A DNA stretch of 64,000 bases from Planctomycetota bacterium (GCA_019636195.1 JAHBYA010000019.1:1-64000); one strand, 5' to 3'; numbered from the stretch's first letter, positions 17,473-27,313 are shown. Notes: generated by a model not told the origin, from the sequence alone. A program made the numbers and translations.

Positions 17473-18363
17473 CTACGCCAGCGGGCTGTCGAAGCTCAGC
17501 GCTTCTTCGGCGTGGTAGCTGCTGCGCACCAGCGGCCCGCTATCGACCTTGGTGAATCCCATGGCCAGCGCCAGCGCTTTCCAGGCCGCGAATTCGTCGG
17601 GGTGTACGTAGCGCGCGACTTGCAGATGCTTTGGCGAAGGCTGAAGGTACTGGCCGATGGTCACGATATCGACGTTCGCGCCGCGCAACGCCTGCAGCAG
17701 CTCGCGCACTTCAGGTTCTTCTTCGCCCAGGCCCAGCATGAAGCCGCTCTTGGTGGTCAAGCCGGCTTGTTTGGCGCGCCGCAGCAGCTCCAGCGATTGC
17801 TCAAACTTTGCCTGCGGGCGCACGGGTATGTAGATGCGCGGCACGGTCTCAACGTTGTGGTTCAGCACATCCGGGCGCTGGGCAAACACCAAATCCTGCG
17901 CGGCGTGGTTGCCTTGAAAGTCGGGGATCAGCACTTCAATGCCGCAGCCGGGGCTGCTTTGCCGTATGGCCTGTATAGTTGCGGCCCACACGCTTGCGCC
18001 GCCGTCGGCAAGCTCGTCACGGTTTACGCTGGTGACGACGGCGAACTTGAGCTTCATCAGGCGCACCGATTCAGCCACGCGGCGCGGCTCGTCAAGGTCA
18101 AGCTCGGTGGGGCGGCCTGTCTTGACGTTGCAAAAGCCGCAACTGCGCGTGCACACGTTGCCCAGAATCATGAAGGTGGCTGTGCCGCGCTGCCAGCATT
18201 CGCCGCGGTTGGGACACGCGGCGGAGTGGCACACGGTGTGAAGTTTTTCGCGCTCGATCAAAGCATCAAGCTCAGTGATGCGCCCGCTGGTGGGAGTTTT
18301 GACCTTCAGCCACGGGGGCCGCGGGCCAAGCTCAGTCTTGCCGCGTTTGAGTTTGACAGCCAT
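17473..18363 (-). CDS. lipA: Lipoyl synthase
   Basis: 296 residues. A radical SAM enzyme that inserts two sulfurs into octanoyl chains on lipoyl domains. Seen: the radical SAM cluster CTRSCGFC (Cys71, 75, 78), the auxiliary sulfur-donor cluster cysteines CHSAACPNRGEC (45, 50, 56), GEC WQRGTATFMILG, TSVNRDEL, FMLGLGEEEPEV and the C-terminal RSSYHAEE whose serine ligates the auxiliary cluster. All hallmark residues are present. No lipB or lipoyl-domain gene is adjacent. Upstream is a 380-bp non-coding region. Confidence 0.97.
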   Translation of the reverse strand: MAVKLKRGKTELGPRPPWLKVKTPTSGRITELDALIEREKLHTVCHSAACPNRGECWQRGTATFMILGNVCTRSCGFCNVKTGRPTELDLDEPRRVAESVRLMKLKFAVVTSVNRDELADGGASVWAATIQAIRQSSPGCGIEVLIPDFQGNHAAQDLVFAQRPDVLNHNVETVPRIYIPVRPQAKFEQSLELLRRAKQAGLTTKSGFMLGLGEEEPEVRELLQALRGANVDIVTIGQYLQPSPKHLQVARYVHPDEFAAWKALALAMGFTKVDSGPLVRSSYHAEEALSFDSPLA

Positions 18364-18742
18364 GGCGGCATTGAAGCAGAAGGCAGCAAGGCCGGAAGCG
18401 GGCGAATGACCGAGTGAGTGCCTGTAAATGGTGAACCCGGCAGGGGGGCCGCCGGGTTCGTGATGCGTGGCTGACGGTTCTTATGGGGGAGGGGCCGTCA
18501 GCCCTGGTTGTTTTCATGCGCGTTGCGCGCGGGAGAGAAGGGTGCAGCGGAGGCCGCACCGCGGTGATAAGGAGTTTGTCCTTTGCGTTTGGTCCAACAA
18601 ACCAGAGTCGGTCGTCACCCCTCGTTTCTTCCGTTGTCTCTGTCTAGTTCTTAAACGCATTGCTCCGATTTCTAGTTCCTTAAATCCGTGCGGCGTCACG
18701 CGGATTTTCGCGAGGTAACGGTCACCTTTGCGTAACCTGAAA
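18364..18742. other. 379-bp non-coding region with two adjacent hairpins
   Basis: No credible coding frame. Two perfect stems lie 10 nt apart: GAACCCGGC/GCCGGGTTC (18433-18441 with 18451-18459) and GCTGACGG/CCGTCAGC (18470-18477 with 18495-18502). Neither has a good T tract on the minus strand; the second is followed by TTGTTTTC on the plus strand. The part at 18590-18740 is more AT-rich than its surroundings and carries a repeated TCTAGTTC(C)TTAAA motif. It could be the lipA leader plus meaB terminator, or a small structured RNA. Confidence 0.4.
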
Positions 18743-19675
18743 TCACACGCCCAGCGTTCGCAACAACTCGCTCACCGCCGCGCGGGGTGAAAGTGTCCCC
18801 GCCGACACCTGCCCTGACACCCGCTCAAACAGCGGGCTCGCAGACACCGCCTTCAGCAACGCCTCGCCGGCAAGATCGACCAGCCGCGCCTTTGCCCGCG
18901 TTGCACGCACTTGCGACATCACGTTGTTCGCTTCAAGAAATGCACGGTGTTGTGCAATCGCATCAGCCAGCGCCGCCACGCCTTCACCTTTTGTTGCGAC
19001 GCTGCGCACGACCGGCGGTTGCCAGTGCGGGCCTGCGCCGTGGGGGCGCAGCTCGAGTGCTTCGCGCACGTCCTCTTCCAGGCGCGCGGCGCCCGGCTGG
19101 TCGGCCTTGTTGATCGCGACCACATCCGCGATTTCCATGATGCCGGCCTTCAGCGCCTGCACGCTGTCGCCGGCGGAGGGCGTGAGCACGACCACAGTCG
19201 TATCGGCCAGACGCGCGATATCCACTTCGCTTTGACCCACGCCGACGGTTTCAACAATCACGGGGTCAAAGCCTGCAAGCGCCAGCACATCGCAGGCGTC
19301 ATGGGCGCCGATCGCCAGGCCGCCGAAGCGCCCGCGGCTGGCCATGCTGCGCACAAACACGTCAGGATCCAGCGCGTGCTCCGTCATGCGCAGGCGGTCG
19401 CCGAGCAACGCGCCGCCGGAAAACGGGCTTGACGGGTCAACAGCAACCACGCCGACGCGTTTGCCCGCGCCGCGCAGATGCTTGATCAGGGCGCTGGTCA
19501 GCGTGCTCTTGCCTGCGCCGGGCGGGCCTGTAACGCCAATGCGCTCAGGGTGCGGCAGCGCCGCGTGCGCGGCGTCCAGCGCAGCCAGCATCGGCTCGTC
19601 GCCGTTTTCAACGAGCGTGAGCGCGCGGGCAGTCGCCCGGGTATCGCGAGCGCGGATGCGATCAAGAAGGTCCAT
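18743..19675 (-). CDS. meaB: Methylmalonyl-CoA mutase-associated GTPase MeaB (ArgK family)
   Basis: 310 residues. A G3E GTPase that guards and loads B12-dependent acyl-CoA mutases. Seen: Walker A GPPGAGKST (50-58), the switch region DPSSPFSGGALLGDRLRM, RSMASRGRFGGL, ETVGVGQSE (Walker B/switch II) and base motif NKAD. C-terminal dimerisation helices are present. No mutase subunit is in the window, so the partner must be elsewhere or be a different mutase. It is the last gene of the rnr / HEAT-like / meaB minus-strand run, 54 nt after its neighbour. Confidence 0.94.
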   Translation of the reverse strand: MDLLDRIRARDTRATARALTLVENGDEPMLAALDAAHAALPHPERIGVTGPPGAGKSTLTSALIKHLRGAGKRVGVVAVDPSSPFSGGALLGDRLRMTEHALDPDVFVRSMASRGRFGGLAIGAHDACDVLALAGFDPVIVETVGVGQSEVDIARLADTTVVVLTPSAGDSVQALKAGIMEIADVVAINKADQPGAARLEEDVREALELRPHGAGPHWQPPVVRSVATKGEGVAALADAIAQHRAFLEANNVMSQVRATRAKARLVDLAGEALLKAVSASPLFERVSGQVSAGTLSPRAAVSELLRTLGV

Positions 19676-19729
19676 TGAACACAGGTTAGCGGAATGCGGC
19701 GCCGGAGTTTAGAGGCCAGACTGCGGCTC

Positions 19730-21400
19730 TCACTCGTCTCGCAACTCGTCGGCATAGCGCTTGGCCTGTTGCCTCAGCACAGGGCTGGGGTCGCGGTCGG
19801 CACGCAGGATAAACCAGTGGCGCAGACGCTTGTCCTTGAGATCACCCAGGCGGGTCAGCGCAGCCAACCTCACGCGCAGGGCCGGGTCATCCTCGACAAT
19901 CTTCTTCAGGCGCTCGACGTCTGTCTTGGGCACATGGGCAACTGCCACGGCGCGCAGTGACGCGTCCTTGTTGTAGTCAAGATACTCGTCCAGCAGCGCG
20001 GCCTTGTTGCCGCTGCGATGCAGCAGGGCGCCAAGCGCCTGCGACTTCACCGCGATGTTGGCCCCCTGTTCAAGCACATGGCGCAATTGCTTGTCCGCGC
20101 CGGGCAACGGGCACAGGCGCAGGCCTTCCACGGCCCCCTGGGCCACGGTCGCGTCGCCGTCATCGGCGGCCCGTGTCAGGCGCTGCAAGTCATCGTCATT
20201 CGCCGCCAAACGCCCCAGCGCCGTAAGCCATTGCGGCAGCAAGCCATCCTTGCGCGCGATGCCGGCGTCCACGATTTCGCGGGCCTTGGGCAGCCTGTGG
20301 GTGGAGAGCGCTTCAATCAACTGAACGCCGAACGCCGGGTCAATCGGCGCAGCCAGCATGCGCGCGCACAGTTCGCTGATCGCGTCGCCGTTATCAGCCG
20401 CCCACCTGCGCACTTCTGACTTGTCGGCAAGGCCAAGAAACTGCGTCACTTCGTCAGCCGGACTCGCGGGCAGCAGCTTGATCAGCACCACCAGGTAAGC
20501 GCGCAGCGCGGGCTGCTCAAGCTCGGACAGTACGTCCCCGCGATCTGCCTGCGCGCACAGCCAAAGCACAAACGCGCGCTCGCGGATTTCGCCGGCTGCT
20601 GTGGCGCGCACCAGCAGGTTGCGCAGCTCGTCTTTCAGGGCCTCCAGCGGCGAGTGCTTGAACAGGGCGTTCTGCCACTCGAGCAGCCGCTTGCTGACGT
20701 GCTGCAGCACCCACTCGGGCTGTTCAGTGTCCAGAAGGTCGCGCAGGAATGCCATCAGGCGCTCATCGCGGTGCAGGCCCTCAAACAGCATGGGCAGCAT
20801 GGTGTCGAGGTACAGCAGAATCTCCTCGGGCTCGCCGCTGCTGTAGATGCTGGTCGCGCCCGTGAACTGGCTGGTACGGGTATCGAGCGCATGCAGCGCC
20901 CACGTGCGCCGCGCGTCGTCGGCGTGATAGGCCATAAAGTACTGGATGCGCACCCAGGCATTCTGTTCATTCTCAATGTGGAACTGCACGCGCGCATCGA
21001 CGCGCTGGGTGGGCCGGCACCGGGCCAGTTCTTCGTGGACGAGGCGACGCCCCTTGGCGTCTTCAGCCTTTGTGGCATGGGCAAGGCGACCCAGCAGGAT
21101 GTCGATCTCGCGCTCGGAGTTTTCGGGCTCCGGCTCGGGCGTTTCATCGGGCGGCGTGCTTTCGTGGGGCTCGTTGGCTGCTTCGTTGGCGGGCGTGTTG
21201 GCAGGTGCGTTGGCCAGTACGCGCTCGCGTGCACCAAGCTCGGGCACGCGGGGCGCCTTGCCGCCGGCCTGCGAGTTTGCGGTCGCATCGCCGCGCGGCC
21301 AGTAAAGCCATGCCACCAGCGCGCTGCCCGCGACCAGCGGCAGCACGCCCAGCACGATCAGCCACAGCGGTGTGCGGCGAGCCTCGGGGGAAGCGTCCAT
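19730..21400 (-). CDS. Membrane-anchored HEAT-like repeat protein
   Basis: 556 residues. One N-terminal transmembrane helix (PLWLIVLGVLPLVAGSALVAWLYW), an Ala/Asn/Pro/Glu-rich linker to about 100, then an all-helical region. From ~390 to the end the helices follow the HEAT/PBS-lyase spacing (LRLCPLPGADKQLRHVLEQ, LRAVAVAHVPKTDVERLKKIV, LRVRLAALTRLGDL). This suggests a protein-interaction solenoid outside the cytoplasm or facing it; topology is not certain. Gaps of 48-54 nt to rnr and meaB indicate one transcript. Function unknown. Confidence 0.75.
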   Translation of the reverse strand: MDASPEARRTPLWLIVLGVLPLVAGSALVAWLYWPRGDATANSQAGGKAPRVPELGARERVLANAPANTPANEAANEPHESTPPDETPEPEPENSEREIDILLGRLAHATKAEDAKGRRLVHEELARCRPTQRVDARVQFHIENEQNAWVRIQYFMAYHADDARRTWALHALDTRTSQFTGATSIYSSGEPEEILLYLDTMLPMLFEGLHRDERLMAFLRDLLDTEQPEWVLQHVSKRLLEWQNALFKHSPLEALKDELRNLLVRATAAGEIRERAFVLWLCAQADRGDVLSELEQPALRAYLVVLIKLLPASPADEVTQFLGLADKSEVRRWAADNGDAISELCARMLAAPIDPAFGVQLIEALSTHRLPKAREIVDAGIARKDGLLPQWLTALGRLAANDDDLQRLTRAADDGDATVAQGAVEGLRLCPLPGADKQLRHVLEQGANIAVKSQALGALLHRSGNKAALLDEYLDYNKDASLRAVAVAHVPKTDVERLKKIVEDDPALRVRLAALTRLGDLKDKRLRHWFILRADRDPSPVLRQQAKRYADELRDE

Positions 21401-21448
21401 AGCAGTGGTTTAACGCATGACGCGCCAGAAAGTCAGCAGCGGACAATT

Positions 21449-23752
21449 CTACCGCCGCTTTCTGCGGTCGCCTTTGCGCTTGCGGCGGTCGCGCGCTTCG
21501 CGATTGCGGTGCCGGGACCAGCTTTGCGGCTTGGCATGCTCGCCGATCGGCGTCAGGCGCAGGCTGCGCGAAGGCAGGTCCACGCCCGCGATCTCGACTT
21601 CCATGCGGTCGCCCAGCATCACCTTGCGAACGCCCGCGCCCGTTTCGTAGTGCGCCCAAAATCGATGCGCCTCAACCCAGCCGTCGGTCAGCTCATTGAA
21701 CTCGATGTAGCCTTCGGCCAGCAGGTCGTCCAGCCGCACCGTGATGTTCATGGGGCTGACGCCGATCACGGTGCCGTGGAACGCCTCGCCGACGCGCGGG
21801 ATCAGCGTGCGCAAGATCTTGATCTGGTTGGCCGCCTGCTCGCCGCGGTCGGCGCGGATACTGCGCTCGGTGCAATGGGCGGCGATGTGGGGCATGGAAA
21901 ACTCCCACTTTTCAAAGTCGGCGATCTTCTTGCCCGGCGGCGTTGCGCCCGCTCTGCCGATCCATGGGAGATTCAATGGCGTGTGTTCCCAGCGCAGTGT
22001 GCCGCCGATGTCAAAGTACTCGCTCAGCACCTGGTGCGTCACGGTGTCGGGGTAGCGCCGGATCGGCGACGTGAAGTGAACGTACTTGCGCACAGCCAGC
22101 GCGTAGTGCAGCTCCGGCCCGGCGTGGTAAATCGCGCGCGTTAGGCTGCGCAGCAGGGCATAGTGAATGGCCCCGCCGCCGGGCATGCCGCGGGTGCGGT
22201 CGAGAAATTTCTGCAGGTCGCCGGGTTTGTCGAATTCCGGCTTGGGCAGCTTCATTTCTTCGCAGAACTCGTAGAAATCCTCCACCGAGTCTTCTTCGGG
22301 CGGCGGGTGAATGCGCCCGATGTAGGGCAAGCCGCGCTCAAGCAGAAAGTGCGCGACAGCTTCGTTGGCCGCGAGCATGAACTCTTCAATCAGGTTGTGC
22401 GCGGGATCGGTCTTTTCTTCGCTGATTTCACTGACCAGCCCGTTCTTGTCCACGATCACGTGCGCGCGCGGGATCTCCAGAGTAAGCGCCCCGCGCGCAA
22501 TGCGCCGCCGCTGCAACGCGTCGGCCAGCTTGCGGCCCTGAAGCAGCAGCTGATCCACGACTTCGTCGCCGGTCTTTGTGCCCTGCGTCAGCACGGGCAG
22601 CACCTCCTCGTAGGTCAAGAAGCGCCGCACGCGCACCACGCTGTCCAGCACCTCGCGCCGCGCTACGCGGCCCTCGGCGTCGAACCAGATGAAGCATGAC
22701 TTGGCAATCCGATCCACGCTGTCGTGCAGGCTGCAAAGGCCGGCACTGAGCTCTTTGGGCAGCATCGGGATCACGCGGCCCGGCAGATACACGCTGGTGG
22801 CGCGAAAGCGCGCGTCTTCGTCCAGTGCGCTTTCCGGCGTGACGTACTGTGCAACGTCGGCAATGTGCACGCCCAGCAGGGTGTAGTCGCCGGCCTGTTC
22901 AATGCTTATGGCGTCGTCGTGGTCCTGGGCATCTTTCGGGTCGATCGTGATGACCGGCAACTGGCGCAGGTCAACGCGGCCCTGAAAGTCTTCGGGGTCG
23001 GGGTCGCGGGGCAAGCCGCGCACCTGTTCAAGGGCTTCGTCGCTGAAGGCGCCGGGAAACCCGAACAATGCGACCAGGTTGTCCAGGTCATGCAGCGGGT
23101 TGTCGATGCTGCCGACGCTGCCAACCAGTTCGGCCCGCGCGCCGCCCCGGCTGTCGGGTTTGCGCAGCAGCTTCACGCGCACGATGGTGCCGGGCTTCAT
23201 GCGGTGAACTTCGTGGGGCTGCAGGTACGCGTAACGCGGCAGGTTGTAGCCCTCAAGGCGCACGCGCGGCTTGCCGCCGTGGCTGATCTCGAAGATGCCG
23301 GCGGCCTCATTGGCACGCGCGTCAATGATGCTGAGCACCCGGCCCGTGGCGCCTTCGCGATACTCGTCCGCGCGCCGGCCGCGGCCCTTGCCGCGCTTGA
23401 AACTGGCCAGCACCAGGTCGCCTTCCTGGGCGCCTTCTTCCAGCCCGTCGGGGATGTCGATGGTCTGTATCTCGCGGTCGCGCGGCACAACAAAGCCGCC
23501 GCGGGCGCCGTAGCCCCTTGAGCGCCGGTAGGTGCCTACGACCGCAGGCACCTTCACCGCCTCGTAGCGCTTGCCCTTATGGCGCTGCAGCTTGCCCGCA
23601 AACACCAGTGATTCAAGCCAGTCACGAAGCTGCTCGCTGGCTTCCACGGCGAGTTTGGCTGCAATGGCATCAACGTCGCGCGGCTGGTCGCAGTAGGCCA
23701 GCAGTCGCGCAAGGGCATCATCGGCAAATCGGGGAGTCTCGGCGTCGTTCAC
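21449..23752 (-). CDS. rnr: Ribonuclease R
   Basis: 767 residues from a GTG start. A 3'-5' exoribonuclease of the RNB family that degrades structured RNA. Seen: an N-terminal winged-helix region (ALARLLAYCDQPRDVDAIAA), cold-shock/OB domains (GFVVPRDREIQTIDIPDG), the RNB catalytic block TIDPKDAQDHDDAISIE with the metal-binding aspartates, HIADVAQYV, LPKELSAGLCSL, HFTSPIRRYPD, and a C-terminal S1 domain (GTVIGVSPMNITVRL) with a Lys/Arg-rich tail. The frame stays open far upstream, but that part is antisense to the sigma gene. The GTG at 23752 begins just before conserved sequence and leaves 103 bp to the divergent gene; no strong ribosome-binding site is seen. Confidence 0.92.
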   Translation of the reverse strand: MNDAETPRFADDALARLLAYCDQPRDVDAIAAKLAVEASEQLRDWLESLVFAGKLQRHKGKRYEAVKVPAVVGTYRRSRGYGARGGFVVPRDREIQTIDIPDGLEEGAQEGDLVLASFKRGKGRGRRADEYREGATGRVLSIIDARANEAAGIFEISHGGKPRVRLEGYNLPRYAYLQPHEVHRMKPGTIVRVKLLRKPDSRGGARAELVGSVGSIDNPLHDLDNLVALFGFPGAFSDEALEQVRGLPRDPDPEDFQGRVDLRQLPVITIDPKDAQDHDDAISIEQAGDYTLLGVHIADVAQYVTPESALDEDARFRATSVYLPGRVIPMLPKELSAGLCSLHDSVDRIAKSCFIWFDAEGRVARREVLDSVVRVRRFLTYEEVLPVLTQGTKTGDEVVDQLLLQGRKLADALQRRRIARGALTLEIPRAHVIVDKNGLVSEISEEKTDPAHNLIEEFMLAANEAVAHFLLERGLPYIGRIHPPPEEDSVEDFYEFCEEMKLPKPEFDKPGDLQKFLDRTRGMPGGGAIHYALLRSLTRAIYHAGPELHYALAVRKYVHFTSPIRRYPDTVTHQVLSEYFDIGGTLRWEHTPLNLPWIGRAGATPPGKKIADFEKWEFSMPHIAAHCTERSIRADRGEQAANQIKILRTLIPRVGEAFHGTVIGVSPMNITVRLDDLLAEGYIEFNELTDGWVEAHRFWAHYETGAGVRKVMLGDRMEVEIAGVDLPSRSLRLTPIGEHAKPQSWSRHRNREARDRRKRKGDRRKRR

Positions 23753-23855
23753 GGCGCCATCAAAGGCAAATCCGGCTGGGCTGCAAGGCGGCGGGTAAAG
23801 TAGGGATTTTTCGGGAATTTCTGATGCAATGGTGTGTCCCGCGACAGGTACGGTC

Positions 23856-26800
23856 ATGCAAAGCAAAGCGGAACACCTGAAAGTCCTTGCAACACACGCC
23901 CCAGCCCTGACCGAACGCGGTTGGCGCCTGGCATGGTCGCTGCTGCGACACCGGCAGGAAGCCGAGGATGTGGTGCAGGAAGCCTTCCAGGTTGCCGCGC
24001 ACAAGATCGCACAACTGCCGACGGACGACCCCTGGCCCTGGTTCGGCACTGTCGTGGCGAAGCTTGCGCGCAACGCGATCCGCAAACGCGCCCGGCGTGC
24101 CTCACGCACGTCGGACGACCAGGAGCTGCTCGTGACAATCCCCGACCGGGACCCCAACCCGGCGCTGGACGCCCAGCGCCGCGAGTTGTCCCAAAGGCTG
24201 ACCCGTGAACTTGAGAACCTGCCCGAAGACGAACGCGATGCGCTGGTTCTCACACACATCGGCGGCCTTACCTTTCGACAGGCAGCAGAGGCTATGGGCA
24301 TGCCGGAAGGATCGTTTCCGCATTGCGTGCGCCGGGGCACTGACCGGCTGCGCAAGGCGCTGGGGGTTTCACAGGATCGCACCGGCCTGTTGATCGCGGC
24401 GCTGCCCGTACCGGCAGTGCCCGCAGGCCTGAAGAGTTCCGTGGCTGCTTTGCTGTCGGGCGCCGCCACTTCGGCGACGTCAAAAACCCTGACAGGAGCC
24501 GTCATGATCAAGATTGCCATGCTTGCCGTACCGTTTGTCCTGATGGGCACGTTGGCACACCAACTGCTTGAAGACCCGCAGCCGCAAACCACCACGCTCA
24601 GCCACGAGCTTCCCGCCACGCCCGCGCAGGCGCCACAACTGCCCGGGCCGGAACAAGCGACGAAAGCTCCGGAAGCAGCAAGCCCCAACGCAGTGACGGG
24701 ACACGAAGCCGCGCCCGATGCGAACAAGGCCGCCGCCGAGGGCGATCAAGCCGGTGACGGCGAAAGCGCAGATACACAGTTTGGCGGCAAGGCCGGCGAC
24801 AGGCCCGCCGCGGACGGGGGCAAGACCGACAGCGCCAAAGAAAAGCCGGTTGAACAAAAACCCGAGGCGGAAAAGCCTGCCGAAAAACCAGCCAAAGACC
24901 CGGGCAGTATCGGCCAAGCCGGTGAACTGGGCTCGTTGGGGCCATGGGACGCTGGCTCATACATTCACGCCCACGTATTCTCGCCGGATGGCCGCGCCGT
25001 GTTCGCGGGCGGTGACACGCTGCTGTCGCGTTTTGATGCCGCGACCGGCAAGCGCATCTGGAGCGCCGAGGTCGGCGACTGCCCGATTGAGCATCTTGCC
25101 GTGTCGCCTGACTCGTTGTGGATTTACACCTCCGGGCCCGGCAGCGCAGAAACTGACTCTGACCACAACAGCGCCAAGGCGCGCAAGAACACAGCGGGCG
25201 CGCACATCTGCATCTGGAATGCACAGAGCGGCGCGCTGGTCGGCAAGTTCCCGAACAGCGGCCCCGGCTACGTGCTGGCGGTTACCCCGGACGGCAAGCA
25301 GCTTGTCGGCGCGGGCTACCAGGGTTTCAGCGTTTGGGATATCGCAACCCGCAGGTACCTGCGCACCATTGAGTACACAGCCGCGCACGATCAAGAAGGT
25401 TTGCGCGAGCCGGCTGCCTTCCGCGTGAGCAACGACGGCAAGCGCATTGTCGCGTGCTTTGAAGGCGGCGGAAGCAACACGCACATCTGCGCATGGGAGT
25501 TCCAGAGCGGCAAGTTGCTGCACCACTGGCGCTTTGAACAGGCCGACGAAGACGCCGCACCAAGCGGCAAGTTTGTGGACCTGGCGGCGGCGCTTGGCGT
25601 GAGCGAGTTCTTCATGCACCTTGAAGACTGTGCCATCAGCCCTGACGGCAAGTTCGTCGTATGCACCTTTGACGGCGGCGGCATGCTGGCTGACGGCGAT
25701 GGCGACGGCACGAGCGACGACGCAATCGCCGGGGCGACTTTCACCCTGGATGTTGCCACAGGGGCAGTGCGCGCAATTCTGCGTCACCCCGTGGAAGCGC
25801 TGGCGCTTTCGCAGGACGGGAAAACGGCCGTGGCCGTGATTCACAGCTTCAACCCTGAAGCCATGACCGTGAACCGCGTGATTACCTGGAACCCGCAGAC
25901 AGGCAAGGTTGCAACCCGCGCCGACGGCGACTTCGACGGCGAAGCAATGCGCATTTCACCCGACGGCAAGCTGGCAGCACTGCGGACCCAGACGCGGCTG
26001 GTCGTGTTCGCGGTGTCCAGCGGTGAGTTGCGCGCAGAAGAGGACGACCGGCCGGGACCCGCCGTGGACGGCACAGGCAAGACACTTGGCACAGCGCGGC
26101 ACAAGGACTCGATTCACTCGATCGAGTACTCACCCGACGGCAAAAGCCTTCTGTCAGCAGACGTAGAAGGACGCATCGTGCACTGGGATGTCGCCAAGGG
26201 CACGGCCATCTGCACCATTTCGCAGGCTGACCGGCTGGGCCCCAACATCAGGATTGACGGCCCGTGGTTTGGCGACCCCGCACTGTTTTCATCAGACGGC
26301 TCGCTGATTATCTGCATGAACTCGTTTGCCCAAGCCAACGACGGGGCAATCCAGGTGTGGGATGCCCGCCGGGGCAAGCGGGTTTCAACCTTTGCCAGCC
26401 ATGAGCGCACCGGCGCCATCTACGCCTATGCCAGCGCCAAAGACCTGAATCGGCTGGTCGTTCTGACCGCAGCGCTTGGGATCGTGGTGTATGACATCAA
26501 CACCGGCAAAGAGCTGCACGTTGTTGCAAACCCGCCGGAGTTCAAGCCGGCAGTGCGTGCCAAAATCGCGATCTCGGGCGACGGCATGCTGGCCTGGGTC
26601 GTATCCGGCGACACGCTGGTGAAGTTTGACGCAAGTCTGGGCACTTCAATCGTGCTGGCAAACAACGTGACCGGGCCGCAGCAGACCGTTGTTGCCTACA
26701 GCATCAAAGACGCGACATACGAGGTACTTCAAGAGTGCGAGCGCGAGCAGGCCAACCCCGTCTCCTGCATGCGACTGGCCCCGGACGGCAGGCGGCTGCT

Positions 26801-27269
26801 GCTGGCCTTCCAGCAGTACACCGGCATCCTGCTTGAGCTTGACGCCAACAGTGGCGCGGAACTGCGCCGGATTGACTGCAACCCGCCGGTGCTCAAGGCG
26901 CTGCCGAAGCACACGCCCGGCGCCACCCGCGAAGAGGCTCGCCAGCGCAGCGACGACCTGCGGCGCATCATTGACGAGAACCAGAAACTCGTTGAGACAC
27001 ACAAGCGCAACTACGTGGTCTTCTCGCGCTTCGCACTTTCGCCCGATGGCAAGCACGCCCTGGTCCCCGGCTACAACAACATGGTGCACCTGCTGGACAT
27101 CGAGAGCGGGCACGTGGTCGCCAACTTCAAGGGCCACAAAGACATGCCTTCCGCCGTGGCAGTCAGCCCCGACGGCACCCAAGGCGTCACCGGCGGCGAG
27201 GACAAGCTGCTGCGTAAGTGGGACCTGAAGGTGTCACCGGCCCCGCGCAACCCGACCACTGGCAAGTAG
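23856..27269 (+). CDS. ECF sigma factor fused to a membrane helix and WD40/propeller domain
   Basis: 1137 residues. Residues 10-75 match sigma-70 region 2 (AEDVVQEAFQVAAHKI) and 110-168 region 4 (LTFRQAAEAMGMPEGSF helix-turn-helix), typical ECF layout. A hydrophobic helix at ~215-235 (VMIKIAMLAVPFVLMGTLA) crosses the membrane. A Pro/Ala/Lys/Glu linker (240-345) leads to ~790 residues of beta-propeller repeats with SPDGK/SPDG and xxWD signatures (AFSV WDIAT, GGEDKLLRKWDL). The sigma part would be cytoplasmic and the propeller external, making a one-protein signalling system. Start 23856 (MQSKAEHL) is chosen over an ATG at 23829 because homology begins there. Such fusions are known in planctomycetes. 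Confidence 0.9.
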   Translation: MQSKAEHLKVLATHAPALTERGWRLAWSLLRHRQEAEDVVQEAFQVAAHKIAQLPTDDPWPWFGTVVAKLARNAIRKRARRASRTSDDQELLVTIPDRDPNPALDAQRRELSQRLTRELENLPEDERDALVLTHIGGLTFRQAAEAMGMPEGSFPHCVRRGTDRLRKALGVSQDRTGLLIAALPVPAVPAGLKSSVAALLSGAATSATSKTLTGAVMIKIAMLAVPFVLMGTLAHQLLEDPQPQTTTLSHELPATPAQAPQLPGPEQATKAPEAASPNAVTGHEAAPDANKAAAEGDQAGDGESADTQFGGKAGDRPAADGGKTDSAKEKPVEQKPEAEKPAEKPAKDPGSIGQAGELGSLGPWDAGSYIHAHVFSPDGRAVFAGGDTLLSRFDAATGKRIWSAEVGDCPIEHLAVSPDSLWIYTSGPGSAETDSDHNSAKARKNTAGAHICIWNAQSGALVGKFPNSGPGYVLAVTPDGKQLVGAGYQGFSVWDIATRRYLRTIEYTAAHDQEGLREPAAFRVSNDGKRIVACFEGGGSNTHICAWEFQSGKLLHHWRFEQADEDAAPSGKFVDLAAALGVSEFFMHLEDCAISPDGKFVVCTFDGGGMLADGDGDGTSDDAIAGATFTLDVATGAVRAILRHPVEALALSQDGKTAVAVIHSFNPEAMTVNRVITWNPQTGKVATRADGDFDGEAMRISPDGKLAALRTQTRLVVFAVSSGELRAEEDDRPGPAVDGTGKTLGTARHKDSIHSIEYSPDGKSLLSADVEGRIVHWDVAKGTAICTISQADRLGPNIRIDGPWFGDPALFSSDGSLIICMNSFAQANDGAIQVWDARRGKRVSTFASHERTGAIYAYASAKDLNRLVVLTAALGIVVYDINTGKELHVVANPPEFKPAVRAKIAISGDGMLAWVVSGDTLVKFDASLGTSIVLANNVTGPQQTVVAYSIKDATYEVLQECEREQANPVSCMRLAPDGRRLLLAFQQYTGILLELDANSGAELRRIDCNPPVLKALPKHTPGATREEARQRSDDLRRIIDENQKLVETHKRNYVVFSRFALSPDGKHALVPGYNNMVHLLDIESGHVVANFKGHKDMPSAVAVSPDGTQGVTGGEDKLLRKWDLKVSPAPRNPTTGK

Positions 27270-27280
27270 CAGTGCAGCAA

Positions 27281-27312
27281 GCAAGGCGCCCGCGACAGTG
27301 CGGGCGCCTTGC
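27281..27312. terminator. Bidirectional terminator
   Basis: Perfect 13-bp stem GCAAGGCGCCCGC (27281-27293) / GCGGGCGCCTTGC (27300-27312), loop GACAGT, in the 44 bp between the convergent sigma-WD40 and DUF899 genes. No strong T tract on either side. Confidence 0.7.
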
Positions 27313-27313
27313 T

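Noticed and set aside
23753..24727. N-terminal extension of RNase R by 325 codons
   Set aside because: The frame stays open only because it is antisense to the GC-rich sigma factor gene; the extra sequence has no RNase R similarity and the composition of a shadow frame.
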